Of a DNA stretch of 64,000 nt, positions 1 to 8,930 are shown in pieces. Below the pieces are notes generated by a model. That model was not told the DNA's origin and searched no databases. It saw nothing but the letters and a program-made list of their open reading frames with translations. Made by a program: the position numbers and the translations under genes. Position 1 is the stretch's first letter. Every line of letters starts with the position of its first letter. The stretch comes from an uncultured Bacteroidales bacterium (lineage in GTDB: Bacteria > Bacteroidota > Bacteroidia > Bacteroidales > UBA932): the NCBI GenBank assembly GCA_947303465.1, contig CAMYYI010000001.1:1-64000 (forward strand), given 5' to 3'.

Positions 1-4
1 CTGA

Positions 5-187
5 TTACTCTGCGCTCTTGACGATGATCTGACGACCGCGGTAGTAGCCGCACTCAGGGCAGACGCGGTGATACATCACCGTTGCGCCGCAGTTGGGGCA
101 GGTTGCCAGGGTGGGTACCGGAGCGAAGTCGTGGGTACGCCTCTTGTCTCTTCTCTGCTTGGAGAGTTTGTGTTTCGGATGTGCCAT
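5..187 (-). CDS. rpmF: 50S ribosomal protein L32
   Basis: A 60-residue protein of the large ribosomal subunit. The basic N-terminus MAHPKHKLSKQRRDKRR and the zinc-ribbon cysteines C30-x2-C33 and C43-x2-C46 are diagnostic of the four-cysteine, zinc-binding form of L32. It is the last gene of a minus-strand group typA-yceD-rpmF and starts 22 nt after the yceD stop. The yceD-rpmF pairing is a very widely conserved gene order, which supports both calls. Length matches the family. What follows on the minus strand lies outside the window. Confidence 0.97.
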   Translation of the reverse strand: MAHPKHKLSKQRRDKRRTHDFAPVPTLATCPNCGATVMYHRVCPECGYYRGRQIIVKSAE

Positions 188-209
188 TGTTCTATAATTT
201 AAATATTAC

Positions 210-605
210 TTATTTGCTCAAAAACTTTATAGTCTCGGGGTTGCAGTCTCCTTCTTCGTGCACCCGCTGCATCGGCAGCGCCGTGCATACGTAATCGTAA
301 ACGTCCTGGTTGAAGTCCAGCTCGTCGCTCTCGGGCGCGTAGGTCTCGCTGAAACCGGTTTCGATCTCTATCTCCAGCGGCTCCAGGCAACGGTCGCAGG
401 GCACGGTTACCGTTCCCTCGATACCGCATTCCACATCCACCGTAACGCCATGGCGCACGATGTCGCAGGACACATCGAGCTTAGCATCCAGGATATCGGG
501 ATTGCCGAAGCTTTCAAAGAACTCCTTGCCGATCTGGTGGTCGAACTCTGTAACGGACAAGCCCAAACCGTGCAGTTTGACTATAAAGGGCTGCAAAGGT
601 AACAA
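210..605 (-). CDS. yceD: YceD/DUF177 family protein, 23S rRNA accumulation/L32-linked
   Basis: A protein of about 131 residues of the DUF177 (YceD) family. The family has a conserved CDRCL segment (seen here as VPCDRCLEPLEIEIE) and acidic surroundings (YAPESDELDFNQDVYDYV), and its gene usually lies directly before rpmF, as here. In other bacteria YceD is implicated in 23S rRNA accumulation. There is no ATG near the N-terminus: the frame opens with TTG at 605, and a second TTG at 596 would give MQPFIVKLHGLGL. The start is therefore non-ATG and uncertain between the two. It lies 12 nt after the typA stop, so it is probably co-transcribed with typA. Confidence 0.88.
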   Translation of the reverse strand: MLPLQPFIVKLHGLGLSVTEFDHQIGKEFFESFGNPDILDAKLDVSCDIVRHGVTVDVECGIEGTVTVPCDRCLEPLEIEIETGFSETYAPESDELDFNQDVYDYVCTALPMQRVHEEGDCNPETIKFLSK

Positions 606-617
606 AAATTTATGTTT

Positions 618-2426
618 TTAACAATCTTCGCTGTCACTATTTCTCTTGCGGGCAAGCGGATCGAGCAAAATCTTGCGGATGCGCATGAAGTGAGGAGTAA
701 CCTCCACGAATTCATCGTCCTGAATGTACTCCAGGGCCTCTTCAAGCGAGAACTTGATGGCTGGAGGCAAGATAATCTTATCGTCCGAACCGGCAGCACG
801 CACGTTTGTGAGCTTCTTGGTCTTGCAAATATTAATGTTGAGATCCCTCTCGCGGGTATGCTCACCCACCACCTGTCCGCAATAGATCTCCTCGCCCGGC
901 TCCACAAAGAAGCGTCCGCGATCCAGCAGCTTGTTGATGGAATAGGCAATTGCCTCCCCCGTTTCCAGAGACACCAGAGAGCCGTTGTTACGCCTCTCTA
1001 TCTCGCCCTTATAGGGCTGGTACTCCTTGAAGCGGTGAGCGATAACAGCCTCTCCCTGGCTGGCTGTGAGCAAGTTGCTGCGCAGGCCCATGAGTCCGCG
1101 GGTAGGAATCTCGAACTCCAGGAGAGTACGGTCCCCTCGCGGCTCCATACGCACAAGCGCACCCTTGCGGCGGGTAGATATCTCGATAGCTGCGCCCACG
1201 AACTCCTCCGGAACCTCAATGCTGAGGTCCTCGATAGGCTCGCAGCGCTGGCCGCCTATGGTCTTGTCCAGCACCTTGGGCTGGCCAACCTGCAGTTCGA
1301 ACCCTTCACGGCGCATGGTCTCTATCAACACGGAAAGATGCAGCACGCCACGGCCATACACCACAAAGGTATCGGCGCTCAGGCCGGGCTTCACGCGCAG
1401 GGCGAGGTTCTTCTCCAGTTCCTTGTCCAGACGCTCCTTGATATGGCGGGAAGTGACGTACTTGCCGTCTTTGCCGAAGAAGGGCGAATTGTTGATGGAG
1501 AAGAGCATACTCATCGTTGGCTCGTCTATGGCTATGGGCGGCAGGGCCTCCGGATTCTCGTAATCGGCGATGGTATCCCCTATCTCAAATCCTTCAATGC
1601 CAACTACGGCGCAGATATCTCCGCAACCCACGGACTCCACATTGGTCTTGCCCAGGCCCTCGAACACCATGAGTTGCTTGATCTTCTGCTTCTGAATCAC
1701 GTCGTAGCGCTTGCACAGGCTTATCTGCGCACCGGTGCGGAGCTCGCCCCTGGTAACGCGTCCGACAGCAATACGGCCAACGTAGGGAGAATACTCCAGT
1801 GATGAGATAAGCATCTGGGGCGTGCCCTCCACCACCGGCGGAGCCGGTATAACCTCCAATATGGTATCCAGCAACGGGGTGATGTTGTCCGTAGGCTTAC
1901 GCCAGTCCAGCGACATCCAGCCCTGCTTGGCCGACCCGTAAACCGTAGTGAAATCCAGCTGCTCCTCGGTGGCGTCCAGGTTGAACATAAGGTCGAACAC
2001 CTCTTCCTGAACCTCGTCGGGGCGGCAGTTGGGCTTATCTACCTTATTGATTACTACGATGGGCTTCTTGCCCATGCTGATGGCCTTCTGCAGCACGAAG
2101 CGTGTCTGGGGCATACAACCCTCAAAAGCATCTACGAGCAGCAGCACGCCGTCCGCCATGTTGAGAACCCTTTCCACCTCACCGCCGAAGTCGCTGTGGC
2201 CCGGAGTATCGATTATGTTGATCTTTACGCCCTTATAAATAACGGATACGTTCTTCGCAAGTATGGTGATACCGCGCTCGCGCTCCAGATCGTTGCTGTC
2301 CAGGATGAGCTGGCCCAGATTCTCGGGCTGGCGCACCAGGTTAGCCTGATATATCATCCTGTCCACCAGGGTAGTCTTTCCGTGGTCTACGTGGGCTATT
2401 ATAGCTATGTTTCTTATTTCTTGCAT
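618..2426 (-). CDS. typA: Translational GTPase TypA/BipA
   Basis: A 602-residue ribosome-associated GTPase. The G1 motif [14 protein letters not shown] is at residues 11-24, followed by [14 protein letters not shown] (G3, about 73-86) and NKVDK (G4). EF-G-like domains II, III and V follow, and then the TypA-specific C-terminal domain ([25 protein letters not shown], split by the family around residue 500). Length is exactly that of the family. TypA acts in ribosome assembly and stress or low-temperature adaptation. A transcription terminator of the preceding gene lies at 2436-2468, so typA should have its own promoter, but no convincing -7 box is visible in the short gap. Confidence 0.97.
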   Translation of the reverse strand: MQEIRNIAIIAHVDHGKTTLVDRMIYQANLVRQPENLGQLILDSNDLERERGITILAKNVSVIYKGVKINIIDTPGHSDFGGEVERVLNMADGVLLLVDAFEGCMPQTRFVLQKAISMGKKPIVVINKVDKPNCRPDEVQEEVFDLMFNLDATEEQLDFTTVYGSAKQGWMSLDWRKPTDNITPLLDTILEVIPAPPVVEGTPQMLISSLEYSPYVGRIAVGRVTRGELRTGAQISLCKRYDVIQKQKIKQLMVFEGLGKTNVESVGCGDICAVVGIEGFEIGDTIADYENPEALPPIAIDEPTMSMLFSINNSPFFGKDGKYVTSRHIKERLDKELEKNLALRVKPGLSADTFVVYGRGVLHLSVLIETMRREGFELQVGQPKVLDKTIGGQRCEPIEDLSIEVPEEFVGAAIEISTRRKGALVRMEPRGDRTLLEFEIPTRGLMGLRSNLLTASQGEAVIAHRFKEYQPYKGEIERRNNGSLVSLETGEAIAYSINKLLDRGRFFVEPGEEIYCGQVVGEHTRERDLNINICKTKKLTNVRAAGSDDKIILPPAIKFSLEEALEYIQDDEFVEVTPHFMRIRKILLDPLARKRNSDSEDC

Positions 2427-2435
2427 ACAGTTCTC

Positions 2436-2468
2436 AAAAAAAGGTTGGTCCTAGAGGCCAACCTTTTT
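2436..2468 (-). terminator. Bidirectional hairpin terminator after the OmpA-family gene
   Basis: The arms AAAAAGGTTGGTC and GGCCAACCTTTTT pair over 13 positions with one G-U, around a 5-nt loop, and both strands end in a run of T. It lies 22 nt past the OmpA-family stop codon and 10 nt before the typA start codon. Confidence 0.88.
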
Positions 2469-2489
2469 ATAGACTTGACAAAGAGGATC

Positions 2490-3845
2490 TTACTTTGCGA
2501 GGAGAACAGTTACACGGTTCTTCTCAGGGATCTTGGAAACCCTCTCGGTGTCACCGTACCAGAACACGGTCACGCGGCTGGGATCGATGCCGGCCTCGGC
2601 CATCCATGCCTTCACACCCTCGCAACGGTTCTCGGAGAGTACCCAGTTGCCGTCAGGAGTACCGGTCTCGCGGTCTGCGAAGCCACAGAGAACAGCCTTT
2701 GCCTCAGGATTTGCCTGGAGCTTCTTGATGAGCCTCTTGATCTTGTTGTGCTCAGAAGTGCGGATGTCGTACTTGCCGATGACATAGTACACATTGTTGA
2801 GGTTGTTCTTGGCGGCCTCCATTGCATCCTGGAGAGCCTGCTGACGTGCAGCTTCCCATGCAGCCTTCTCGGCAGCGGCCTTGTCGGCAGCGGCCTTCTC
2901 GTCGGCGGCAATCTTGTCTGCGAGGTTCTTGCGAGCTGCATCAACTGCATCGTTCAGAGCCTTGATACCAGCCTTGATAGCGTCGATGTCCTTGTCTGCG
3001 ATAGCCTTCTCAAGAGCCTTGATAGCGTCGTTGATGGCGGCGACATCCTCAGGAAGGAAGTCATTCTCTGCCATGGCCTTCTTGGCGTTCTCGATAGCCT
3101 GCTTGGCAGCAGCGATAGCGTCTGCGAGCTCCTTGTCTGCGCGAGCCTGTGCAGCAGCGGCCTGTGCGGCAGCGGCGGCAGCGGCGGCAGCAGCAGCCTC
3201 AGCGGCCTTCTTCTTGCCGGCAGCAGCGCCGAAGTTGAGCCTCAGGCCGGCGAGCAGCTGATGCTGATGGTCGACATAAGAACCCTTCTTGGAGTTGAAA
3301 GCGTCTGACTCTGCATTGTAAACATACTCGAGTTCAATGGCGAGGAGATCGGTAAGACGAATGTCAACACCTGCACCTGCATGAGCAACGGTGCTGAACT
3401 TGAAGCCGTTCCAATAGAGGTTTTCTGCAGGAAGCTGGGCAAGAGGGGCGCCGTTGTTGAAGTAACCGACACCGCCCACACCTATGAAAGCGTAGGGATT
3501 GAGGACACGCTCCTTGTAACCGAAGAGGTTGCAGATATCGAAAGTAGCATCGAGTGCAGCCTGGGCATAGTTGAATTTAAAGGTAGAACCATCGGTGAAG
3601 CCACCCTTGCCCTGCCAGCCGGAGATGTTGGCACGGAGGCCGAACACAGGGCTGATCTGATATCCGAGGTCGAGAGCTGCGGAAGGAGAGAGAAGCTTGG
3701 TATCGAACATACCGGGAGTCTCACCTACGGTGTAAGCAGCACCACCCTTAAGTCCCATGTAGAAACCGGGATAGAAGATGTCCTGTGCAAATGCGCTCGT
3801 AGCGAGAACGAGCATCGAAGAAATAACAAGAACTAATTTTTTCAT
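2490..3845 (-). CDS. OmpA-family outer membrane protein with alanine-rich helical linker
   Basis: 451 residues from the ATG at 3845, chosen because it opens a clean signal peptide (MKKLVLVISSMLVLATSAFAQ); a longer frame adds 14 untypical residues. Residues about 22-205 look like an OMP beta-barrel (alternating hydrophobic/Gly-aromatic strands, e.g. FYPGFYMGLKGGAAY, ending LLAGLRLNFG). Residues about 210-340 are extremely Ala/Lys/Asp-rich and helical, a probable coiled-coil spacer. The C-terminal 110 residues form an OmpA-like peptidoglycan-binding domain (GFADRETGTPDGNWVLSENR, with the conserved Asp and Arg). The protein probably tethers the outer membrane to the cell wall across a long periplasmic spacer. 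It is monocistronic: a strong promoter lies at 3889-3920 and a terminator follows. Confidence 0.9.
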   Translation of the reverse strand: MKKLVLVISSMLVLATSAFAQDIFYPGFYMGLKGGAAYTVGETPGMFDTKLLSPSAALDLGYQISPVFGLRANISGWQGKGGFTDGSTFKFNYAQAALDATFDICNLFGYKERVLNPYAFIGVGGVGYFNNGAPLAQLPAENLYWNGFKFSTVAHAGAGVDIRLTDLLAIELEYVYNAESDAFNSKKGSYVDHQHQLLAGLRLNFGAAAGKKKAAEAAAAAAAAAAAQAAAAQARADKELADAIAAAKQAIENAKKAMAENDFLPEDVAAINDAIKALEKAIADKDIDAIKAGIKALNDAVDAARKNLADKIAADEKAAADKAAAEKAAWEAARQQALQDAMEAAKNNLNNVYYVIGKYDIRTSEHNKIKRLIKKLQANPEAKAVLCGFADRETGTPDGNWVLSENRCEGVKAWMAEAGIDPSRVTVFWYGDTERVSKIPEKNRVTVLLAK

Positions 3846-3888
3846 AATTATCTGAATATTGATTTTGCTTACTTGTCTAAATAACACG

Positions 3889-3920
3889 CAATATTACACA
3901 AAAAACGTCAATTATCCAAA
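3889..3920 (-). promoter_or_regulatory. Bacteroidetes-type promoter for the OmpA-family gene
   Basis: On the minus strand a -33 TTTG (3917-3920) is followed after exactly 20 nt by TAATATTG (3889-3896), one mismatch from the TAnnTTTG -7 consensus. The expected transcription start is about 40 nt upstream of the ATG at 3845. Confidence 0.7.
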
Positions 3921-3933
3921 ACTTGTTACCATC

Positions 3934-6900
3934 CTACTGTATCTTCATGCAACGCACGGAAAGGCCCGTAGCCCTGTATGCATCACCCTGGGGATACACT
4001 TTTCCGCCAAGCGTATAGTCGAAGCAGTAGGAAGCATTAGCTCCGGCAGAATTCGCCGACCATATAAATCCATATTGGGTGCGGCTCTTCAAAATACCGA
4101 GAGAGCCTTCAAGAACCCCTACCAACGGATACCACACACCGTCTCCAAGCATAGAAGAGAAATCGATGCCGCAATTCGAGGCGTCAACAGGTACGTCCGA
4201 CAGGTAATCAGGGGAAAGACCGGATGCCTCGAACGCCTTTGCCCATACTCCGTTAGCACCTCCGTCGGGGACCCTCCAGCCATACGGGCAGGGGTCGTCT
4301 ACCGTCTTGGTACTGCCCCACAACGCCGTATTACCGGTGGTCATCCAGTCCCTGGAAGACTTGATGAACACAGTGGGATGCTCTCTTGCATATTTGGCGT
4401 TTCCGGTTTCCGCGCTGCTTTCAATCGTAGGCCAGTCACCGTAAAGGGACGTGGCAGCCATTTCAGCGTCCACGCTCACAGTCCCAAGCGAAGGGAACGG
4501 ATCTTTGCGCCCCCACTGATACAGCAATCCCATGGTCTTCACGTTTCCATGCTCTATGGACGTAGCGCCAAGGTTGCGGTCCATCATGACCACTTTGTTG
4601 GAATATGTTTGTGCGGATTCTTCGGGATCGAAGTCCTTGCATACCCAGATGTGCCAGCTCCAGAGAATGGTATTTCCGGACTTGGCGCCAATGACAGCAT
4701 TGCCGTCAATCATATCCGGAAGGACTGTAAACAGGATGTATCCGTTCTCGTACCTCACGTCGGTAATCACCGACTTGGCATACTCATATGTATCGGTACC
4801 ATAAGTTTCCCATAGACGCTCAGCCGATGTGGGCTCAATGGAGGTCACGGTACCGTTGCCCTTTACATCCCCCCTGAAGCGATATGTGCCAGGGCGGGAT
4901 ACGACGTAGCAGTTGGCGGTCTTGTTGCCGGCGCTGAGATCCTCTTCCTCTTCAGCTATCAAGGTTATCGTGCAGACATCCTTTATATTGTGGTTGGAAG
5001 CCGAGGACACTATTATATCGCACGCCCCGAGAGTCTTTCCGGGCGTTACCAGTCCGTTCTCGACAGTAGCCACGTTAGGATTGGTTGTTTCCCATACAAG
5101 AGACTGATCCGCAGCTGCAGGTTTGACGGTAGCCGTCAACTGGACAGCCTTCTGATAACGGCGCAGCTGCAGCTCGTGCTTGTCGAGCGTTACGCTGCTG
5201 ACGGATATCTCTTCCGGCTGGAAAGCAGCCATGCAACGGACAGACAGGGCATAACCTCTTGCGCAGGAAGTCTGGATGGATACCTGGCCTCCGTTGCGGT
5301 TGATGCCGAAGGTTTTGCCGTAGTTTCCGTTGACGGCATTGGACCACCAATAGCCATACCATCCCTGCTCGGTAACAAAGTTATTGTTGCTGTTGGGCAT
5401 CCATCCGCTGGCTCCGTACCAAATGTTGTCATCATTACCCAGAGTGCCTCCGAACTGAATTCCGAAGTAAGTCATGGAGAATGGCATAGACATGGTTCCG
5501 GTGGCATTCAGGGCCTTGGACCATACATCGTAATCCGGGACGCGCCATCCGGGAGGACACGGGTCATACATGGTCTTTTCGGAGCCCCACAGGTCATTTT
5601 TACGCTCACCCCAGTACCAGTCGCTTCCGTTGGCATAACTGGCGGCATAGATATAAGTGGTAGGGTGCTTGGCTACATACTCCAGGGTTCCGGTTTCTGC
5701 GGATGCCGCAACTGCCGGAGGCCAGCTGGACGTAGTTGCCGAAGAAGCGCCGCGGAACGGATCCTTACGGCCCCACTGGTACAGGAGGCCCCATGAGCGC
5801 TTGTATGCTCCCGTCTCTTCGCTGGGATTGGCCAGAGATGTAATGGCACCCAGGTTTCTTTCCATCATATAGGTGCCACCGAAATACTTCTGGGCGGAAC
5901 CGTTGTTGTCAAAGCCTTCCCACACCCAGATGTGCCAGCTCCATAGGATATTCTTTTCCAATGTCGCATCCCTGACTGCAATCATGGCGCTGCCTTCTTC
6001 ATTAGCCGTGAAATATACGCAGCCGTCTTTCAGCTCCACTCCGCTGATAACCGAACCGGCACCGCCGGCAGGGGCGGACGCCTTTCCTTCAGTCTCCCAG
6101 AGCACGATGACGGAAGCCGGATCTATGACATCCTGGGGATCCGTGCTGTTGCCCTTCACCGTAGCCTTGAACATATAGCGTTTCCCGATAACCGGGGCGA
6201 TATAGCAGTTGGCTGTTTCTTCGGCGCTGAGGTCAATCGCAAAGGAATCCACAGAATTAAGCAGGCCGAGAGACATTATCTTGTTCTTGCCCAGCACAAG
6301 CTTGTTGGGAGACTCCACAACGGCAAGGCGCGCATCCGAAGAATTGTACAGCTCTATCCGTATGCCGCCAGCCAGTGTACAGGGCAGCAAAGAAATATAA
6401 TAGGTCCTTTCGGAGTTTGGATTGTCTATGTCCCAGTCCCCGGGAAGAGGGGTACGTACGATAACGACATCCGGATCAGCGACCTCGGAGTCGGGGAAAG
6501 ACGGCGTAAATCCTGCCTGTGCGTCATAGCTCATCAGCACTTCGCCGCCGTGATGCAGTTTTTCGCCGCCAAGGGCGATGAACTTTATATAGCTTACCGC
6601 CGGATCGTTGACGCTGAAGCTGACGATGCTGGTAACATTCTTCATCACCAGTTTCTGGTCTTCAAGATTGTCGGTATAGACAAAACTCACGTTTGCGTCG
6701 GAAAACAATCCGCTCTGGTCAGGGCTGACTACGCCACTCAGGAGCAAGCCCTTTAAAGGATCTTTGCCCTCGTCAAGAATGGTTATGGACTGGGCGCCGT
6801 AAGATGCAGCCAGCCAGGTCTCTGTCTCGAGCAGGTTAACCCCGAAAACAGCGGATTGTCCGTTCACGGTAAGCGCCGGCTTGGCGGAAGTCTCTGCCGC

Positions 6901-7104
6901 CTGTACGGTAAGCCGGTCTCCGTTAGTCCAAAGGACGGCATTCTTGTCTCCAAGCGACGTCTTTGTTATTCCGTCAAAACTTGCGGAAAACTCGCGTGTA
7001 ATCCTGCCCTTCTCATTAACAAAATCAGGCCCTGTCTCAATTGTGCAGGACCAAGCCATCAGCACAACAGCCGAAGGCAAAAGAAATCTGAACAAAGTTT
7101 TCAT
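3934..7104 (-). CDS. Large lipoprotein with two FISUMP domains and a Big2 domain
   Basis: 1056 residues from the ATG at 7104, chosen because it opens a lipoprotein signal (MKTLFRFLLPSAVVLMAWSC). After an N-terminal region of about 300 residues, two similar halves follow. Each begins with an NCY-x-(A/V) segment (ANCYIAP..., ANCYVVSRPG...) and a strand-rich module ending ILWSWHIWV. A Fibrobacter-succinogenes major-paralogous (FISUMP) domain comes next, with the hallmarks RNLGA, GLLYQWGRKDPF, DPCPPGWRVPD or DPCPYGWRVPD, and a terminal LSVRCM. A Big2 Ig-like domain (SVTLDKHELQLR...VWETTNPNVATV) separates the halves at about 640-735. Surface-exposed adhesion or binding is the usual inference for such proteins; no ligand can be read from sequence. 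It follows a 43-aa peptide gene by 17 nt and is likely co-transcribed with it. Confidence 0.85.
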   Translation of the reverse strand: MKTLFRFLLPSAVVLMAWSCTIETGPDFVNEKGRITREFSASFDGITKTSLGDKNAVLWTNGDRLTVQAAETSAKPALTVNGQSAVFGVNLLETETWLAASYGAQSITILDEGKDPLKGLLLSGVVSPDQSGLFSDANVSFVYTDNLEDQKLVMKNVTSIVSFSVNDPAVSYIKFIALGGEKLHHGGEVLMSYDAQAGFTPSFPDSEVADPDVVIVRTPLPGDWDIDNPNSERTYYISLLPCTLAGGIRIELYNSSDARLAVVESPNKLVLGKNKIMSLGLLNSVDSFAIDLSAEETANCYIAPVIGKRYMFKATVKGNSTDPQDVIDPASVIVLWETEGKASAPAGGAGSVISGVELKDGCVYFTANEEGSAMIAVRDATLEKNILWSWHIWVWEGFDNNGSAQKYFGGTYMMERNLGAITSLANPSEETGAYKRSWGLLYQWGRKDPFRGASSATTSSWPPAVAASAETGTLEYVAKHPTTYIYAASYANGSDWYWGERKNDLWGSEKTMYDPCPPGWRVPDYDVWSKALNATGTMSMPFSMTYFGIQFGGTLGNDDNIWYGASGWMPNSNNNFVTEQGWYGYWWSNAVNGNYGKTFGINRNGGQVSIQTSCARGYALSVRCMAAFQPEEISVSSVTLDKHELQLRRYQKAVQLTATVKPAAADQSLVWETTNPNVATVENGLVTPGKTLGACDIIVSSASNHNIKDVCTITLIAEEEEDLSAGNKTANCYVVSRPGTYRFRGDVKGNGTVTSIEPTSAERLWETYGTDTYEYAKSVITDVRYENGYILFTVLPDMIDGNAVIGAKSGNTILWSWHIWVCKDFDPEESAQTYSNKVVMMDRNLGATSIEHGNVKTMGLLYQWGRKDPFPSLGTVSVDAEMAATSLYGDWPTIESSAETGNAKYAREHPTVFIKSSRDWMTTGNTALWGSTKTVDDPCPYGWRVPDGGANGVWAKAFEASGLSPDYLSDVPVDASNCGIDFSSMLGDGVWYPLVGVLEGSLGILKSRTQYGFIWSANSAGANASYCFDYTLGGKVYPQGDAYRATGLSVRCMKIQ

Positions 7105-7121
7105 GATAGTATAGTTTAAGT

Positions 7122-7253
7122 TTACCACTGGTATATGTCGGTTTCCGGATCATAGGGTTCGGTGGAAGCACCGCCGCTGTAGCACAACAGTTCATAAGTC
7201 TCTGAAGGAACCAGCTCAAGAGCCGGAGTAAAGTATTTCTTTCTAGTTTCCAT
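7122..7253 (-). CDS. 43-residue peptide of unknown function
   Basis: A short frame from ATG 7253 to TAA 7122 encodes 43 residues beginning METRKKYFTPALELVP and ending DPETDIYQW. It has no signal peptide; a basic start is followed by an amphipathic segment, then a LLCYSGG motif and an acidic Tyr/Trp-rich tail. Such short proteins beside Bacteroidales surface lipoprotein genes are, from memory, a recurrent and uncharacterised class. Support for it being real: a perfect TATATTTG -7 box lies 6 nt upstream, it sits 19 nt after the DUF1573 stop and 17 nt before the FISUMP lipoprotein start, and the frame fills the gap. Function is unknown; a translation-coupling leader or a small secreted or processed peptide are both possible. 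Confidence 0.6.
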   Translation of the reverse strand: METRKKYFTPALELVPSETYELLCYSGGASTEPYDPETDIYQW

Positions 7254-7259
7254 AATATG

Positions 7260-7267
7260 CAAATATA
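7260..7267 (-). promoter_or_regulatory. -7 box for the 43-aa peptide/FISUMP lipoprotein pair
   Basis: TATATTTG on the minus strand is a perfect match to TAnnTTTG and stands 6 nt before the ATG at 7253. No TTTG is seen 19-21 nt further upstream. It implies an almost leaderless transcript that starts inside the cluster. Confidence 0.55.
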
Positions 7268-7272
7268 ACACT

Positions 7273-8325
7273 TTATTCAGATACTACATAGCCCTGGACC
7301 GATATTGTTACCAGAGGGGTCAACGGGGTATCCAACACAAAATAGACATGGAATATATTGGGCCCCACGGGAAGTGAAGCGGCAGCAAGCCCGGCCTCCA
7401 GCCTTAGTTTGGCTTTCCCTTCAATATATTCAGGCACTTCAGGAAAAACAACCGCGGGCTCATCCGAAGAAACGCTGAGAATGCGTACGGCGTCTGACGA
7501 TTTATTCTCTATGCGGACGGTAAAAACAGGAGAAGAAGAATGTGTGACCTGACCGAATCCGACATCTTTATAAACCGCCTGCACATAGGGAGACGAATTA
7601 ATTTCTGCCGGGCTCAACTGCGAATAATCAGGGACAGCGACACCCGTAAAAACGATAGAATCCTGTGCGGCGCCATTGACAGTAGGGACCAGAGAATAAT
7701 TGACCGCTCCCCATTGCATACTGTCAGGGACTACTGAATATGACAAAAAGTGTCTTTCGTATGGCAATAACTCAACATGCCTCTGATCCAGCGCAAGTTG
7801 CTGGGGCAATACCGGAAAATCTATGACCAGCAGGGAATCCGTAGGATTGGCAAATTCCAGCCACTTTCCGGCAGGTTTGCCGGGATGAACCACGCCAAGG
7901 TCTTCCTGAGACGCTCTCAGGGCCAAAGGGCCGCAATGGAATTTAAACTCCTGGACTATAGATGAGAGATCATCGTGAAAACGCCCGGAAATCCTTAGAA
8001 GATAGGGTTTGGATTCTCCCTGCACGAACACCGATATGAATTTTTCGAACGAATCGGCATAACGTTCCCGGTGATAAACAGCCTTGACTGAGCCTTTACC
8101 ACCGGGGGCAATGATGCCTGTTGTCCACTTGACATCGGTGCAGGAACAAGTGGCCAACGCATAAGAAATACTGACATCCCTCGCTGAAGTATTAGTAAAA
8201 GGGAACTCGCAAACGAGCACTTCCTCGGACTTGAGTCTGTCTCCGAAATCGTTAACTATGAAGTCGAAAGACAGAGCCGGTGCTTGTGCCGCCAAAAGTG
8301 CGGACAGGAATGCCAGAAGAAACAT
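7273..8325 (-). CDS. Secreted DUF1573-domain protein
   Basis: 350 residues with a short signal peptide (MFLLAFLSALLAAQAPA). Residues about 18-115 carry the DUF1573 Ig-like signature: a strand pattern DFGDRLKSEEVLVCEFPFTN, then ATCSCTDVKWT and IAPGGKGSVKAVYH. The rest contains further beta-sandwich repeats (TDSLLVIDFPVLPQQL; RIENKSSDAVRILSVSSDEPAVV). DUF1573 proteins are common periplasmic or secreted Bacteroidetes proteins of unknown role. The gene begins 2 nt after the stop of the upstream lipoprotein gene (8328-8870), so the two are surely co-transcribed and perhaps translationally coupled. Confidence 0.8.
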   Translation of the reverse strand: MFLLAFLSALLAAQAPALSFDFIVNDFGDRLKSEEVLVCEFPFTNTSARDVSISYALATCSCTDVKWTTGIIAPGGKGSVKAVYHRERYADSFEKFISVFVQGESKPYLLRISGRFHDDLSSIVQEFKFHCGPLALRASQEDLGVVHPGKPAGKWLEFANPTDSLLVIDFPVLPQQLALDQRHVELLPYERHFLSYSVVPDSMQWGAVNYSLVPTVNGAAQDSIVFTGVAVPDYSQLSPAEINSSPYVQAVYKDVGFGQVTHSSSPVFTVRIENKSSDAVRILSVSSDEPAVVFPEVPEYIEGKAKLRLEAGLAAASLPVGPNIFHVYFVLDTPLTPLVTISVQGYVVSE

Positions 8326-8327
8326 TA

Positions 8328-8870
8328 TTATTGACGGTGTAGCTTAATCGGGGATGGGGCCGGTGCCAGAGGATGGGTCTGGTCTTTTTCGTTCAAATCC
8401 TTGCTGTTCTGATATGCATCCTTTAAAGTAAGATACCAGCGGCCCTCTACCTTTACAGGATTGAGGACAAACTTGATAGCAGGAGAATCAGCAAGGCTGC
8501 CGGAGAATGAATAACGATAAACCATGTCGTTCACGCCTTCAGTAGAAAAAGTAAGGCGGGTAAGTTCATAATCTACCACCGGCATTGATTCAAAGCGGAC
8601 CTTAAGCTCAGAGACAGTTTGGTCCGAAATAGCATAAAGGACATTGTGCTCTACCACCTTCAGAACAGCAAGAGTAGAGTCCAGGTCACCAGCCTTAAGC
8701 CCCGACATGAACATATCGCCCATAACCGCCACTACAAGCGAATCGTCTGCGGTAAGCGACGATATAAACGCACGCTCGGCGTCACTGTAGGTTAAAACCT
8801 TGGGTGAACAAGTACAGGAAAGCGCCGCAAAGAGCAGCAAGCCGGAAAAAAGACAATTGAATGCTTTCAT
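8328..8870 (-). CDS. Small lipoprotein of unknown function
   Basis: 180 residues starting MKAFNCLFSGLLLFAALSC, a lipoprotein signal with the acylated Cys at about 19. The mature part is mostly alpha helix up to about residue 95 (AERAFISSLTADDSLVVAVMGDMF...) and then beta-rich (YRYSFSGSL, IKFVLNPVKVEGRWYLTLKDAY), a layout reminiscent of NTF2-like or DUF4878-like lipoproteins, though I cannot assign a family. The C-terminus is Pro/Gln-rich. It sits between the terminator of the collagen-like gene (8878-8907) and the DUF1573 gene, 2 nt before the latter. No promoter is evident, so transcription may depend on read-through. Confidence 0.7.
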   Translation of the reverse strand: MKAFNCLFSGLLLFAALSCTCSPKVLTYSDAERAFISSLTADDSLVVAVMGDMFMSGLKAGDLDSTLAVLKVVEHNVLYAISDQTVSELKVRFESMPVVDYELTRLTFSTEGVNDMVYRYSFSGSLADSPAIKFVLNPVKVEGRWYLTLKDAYQNSKDLNEKDQTHPLAPAPSPIKLHRQ

Positions 8871-8877
8871 ATCTTAT

Positions 8878-8907
8878 AAAAAGGGCGCGCCTCACAGAGA
8901 CGCGCCC
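8878..8907 (-). terminator. Hairpin terminator after the collagen-like lipoprotein gene
   Basis: On the minus strand the arms GGGCGCGTCTC and GAGGCGCGCCC form an 11-bp stem with one G-U and a 3-nt loop, followed by five T. It lies 24 nt after the stop at 8931 and ends just before the next gene. Confidence 0.88.
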
Positions 8908-8930
8908 GATTAAGAATTGTATTACCCGAA

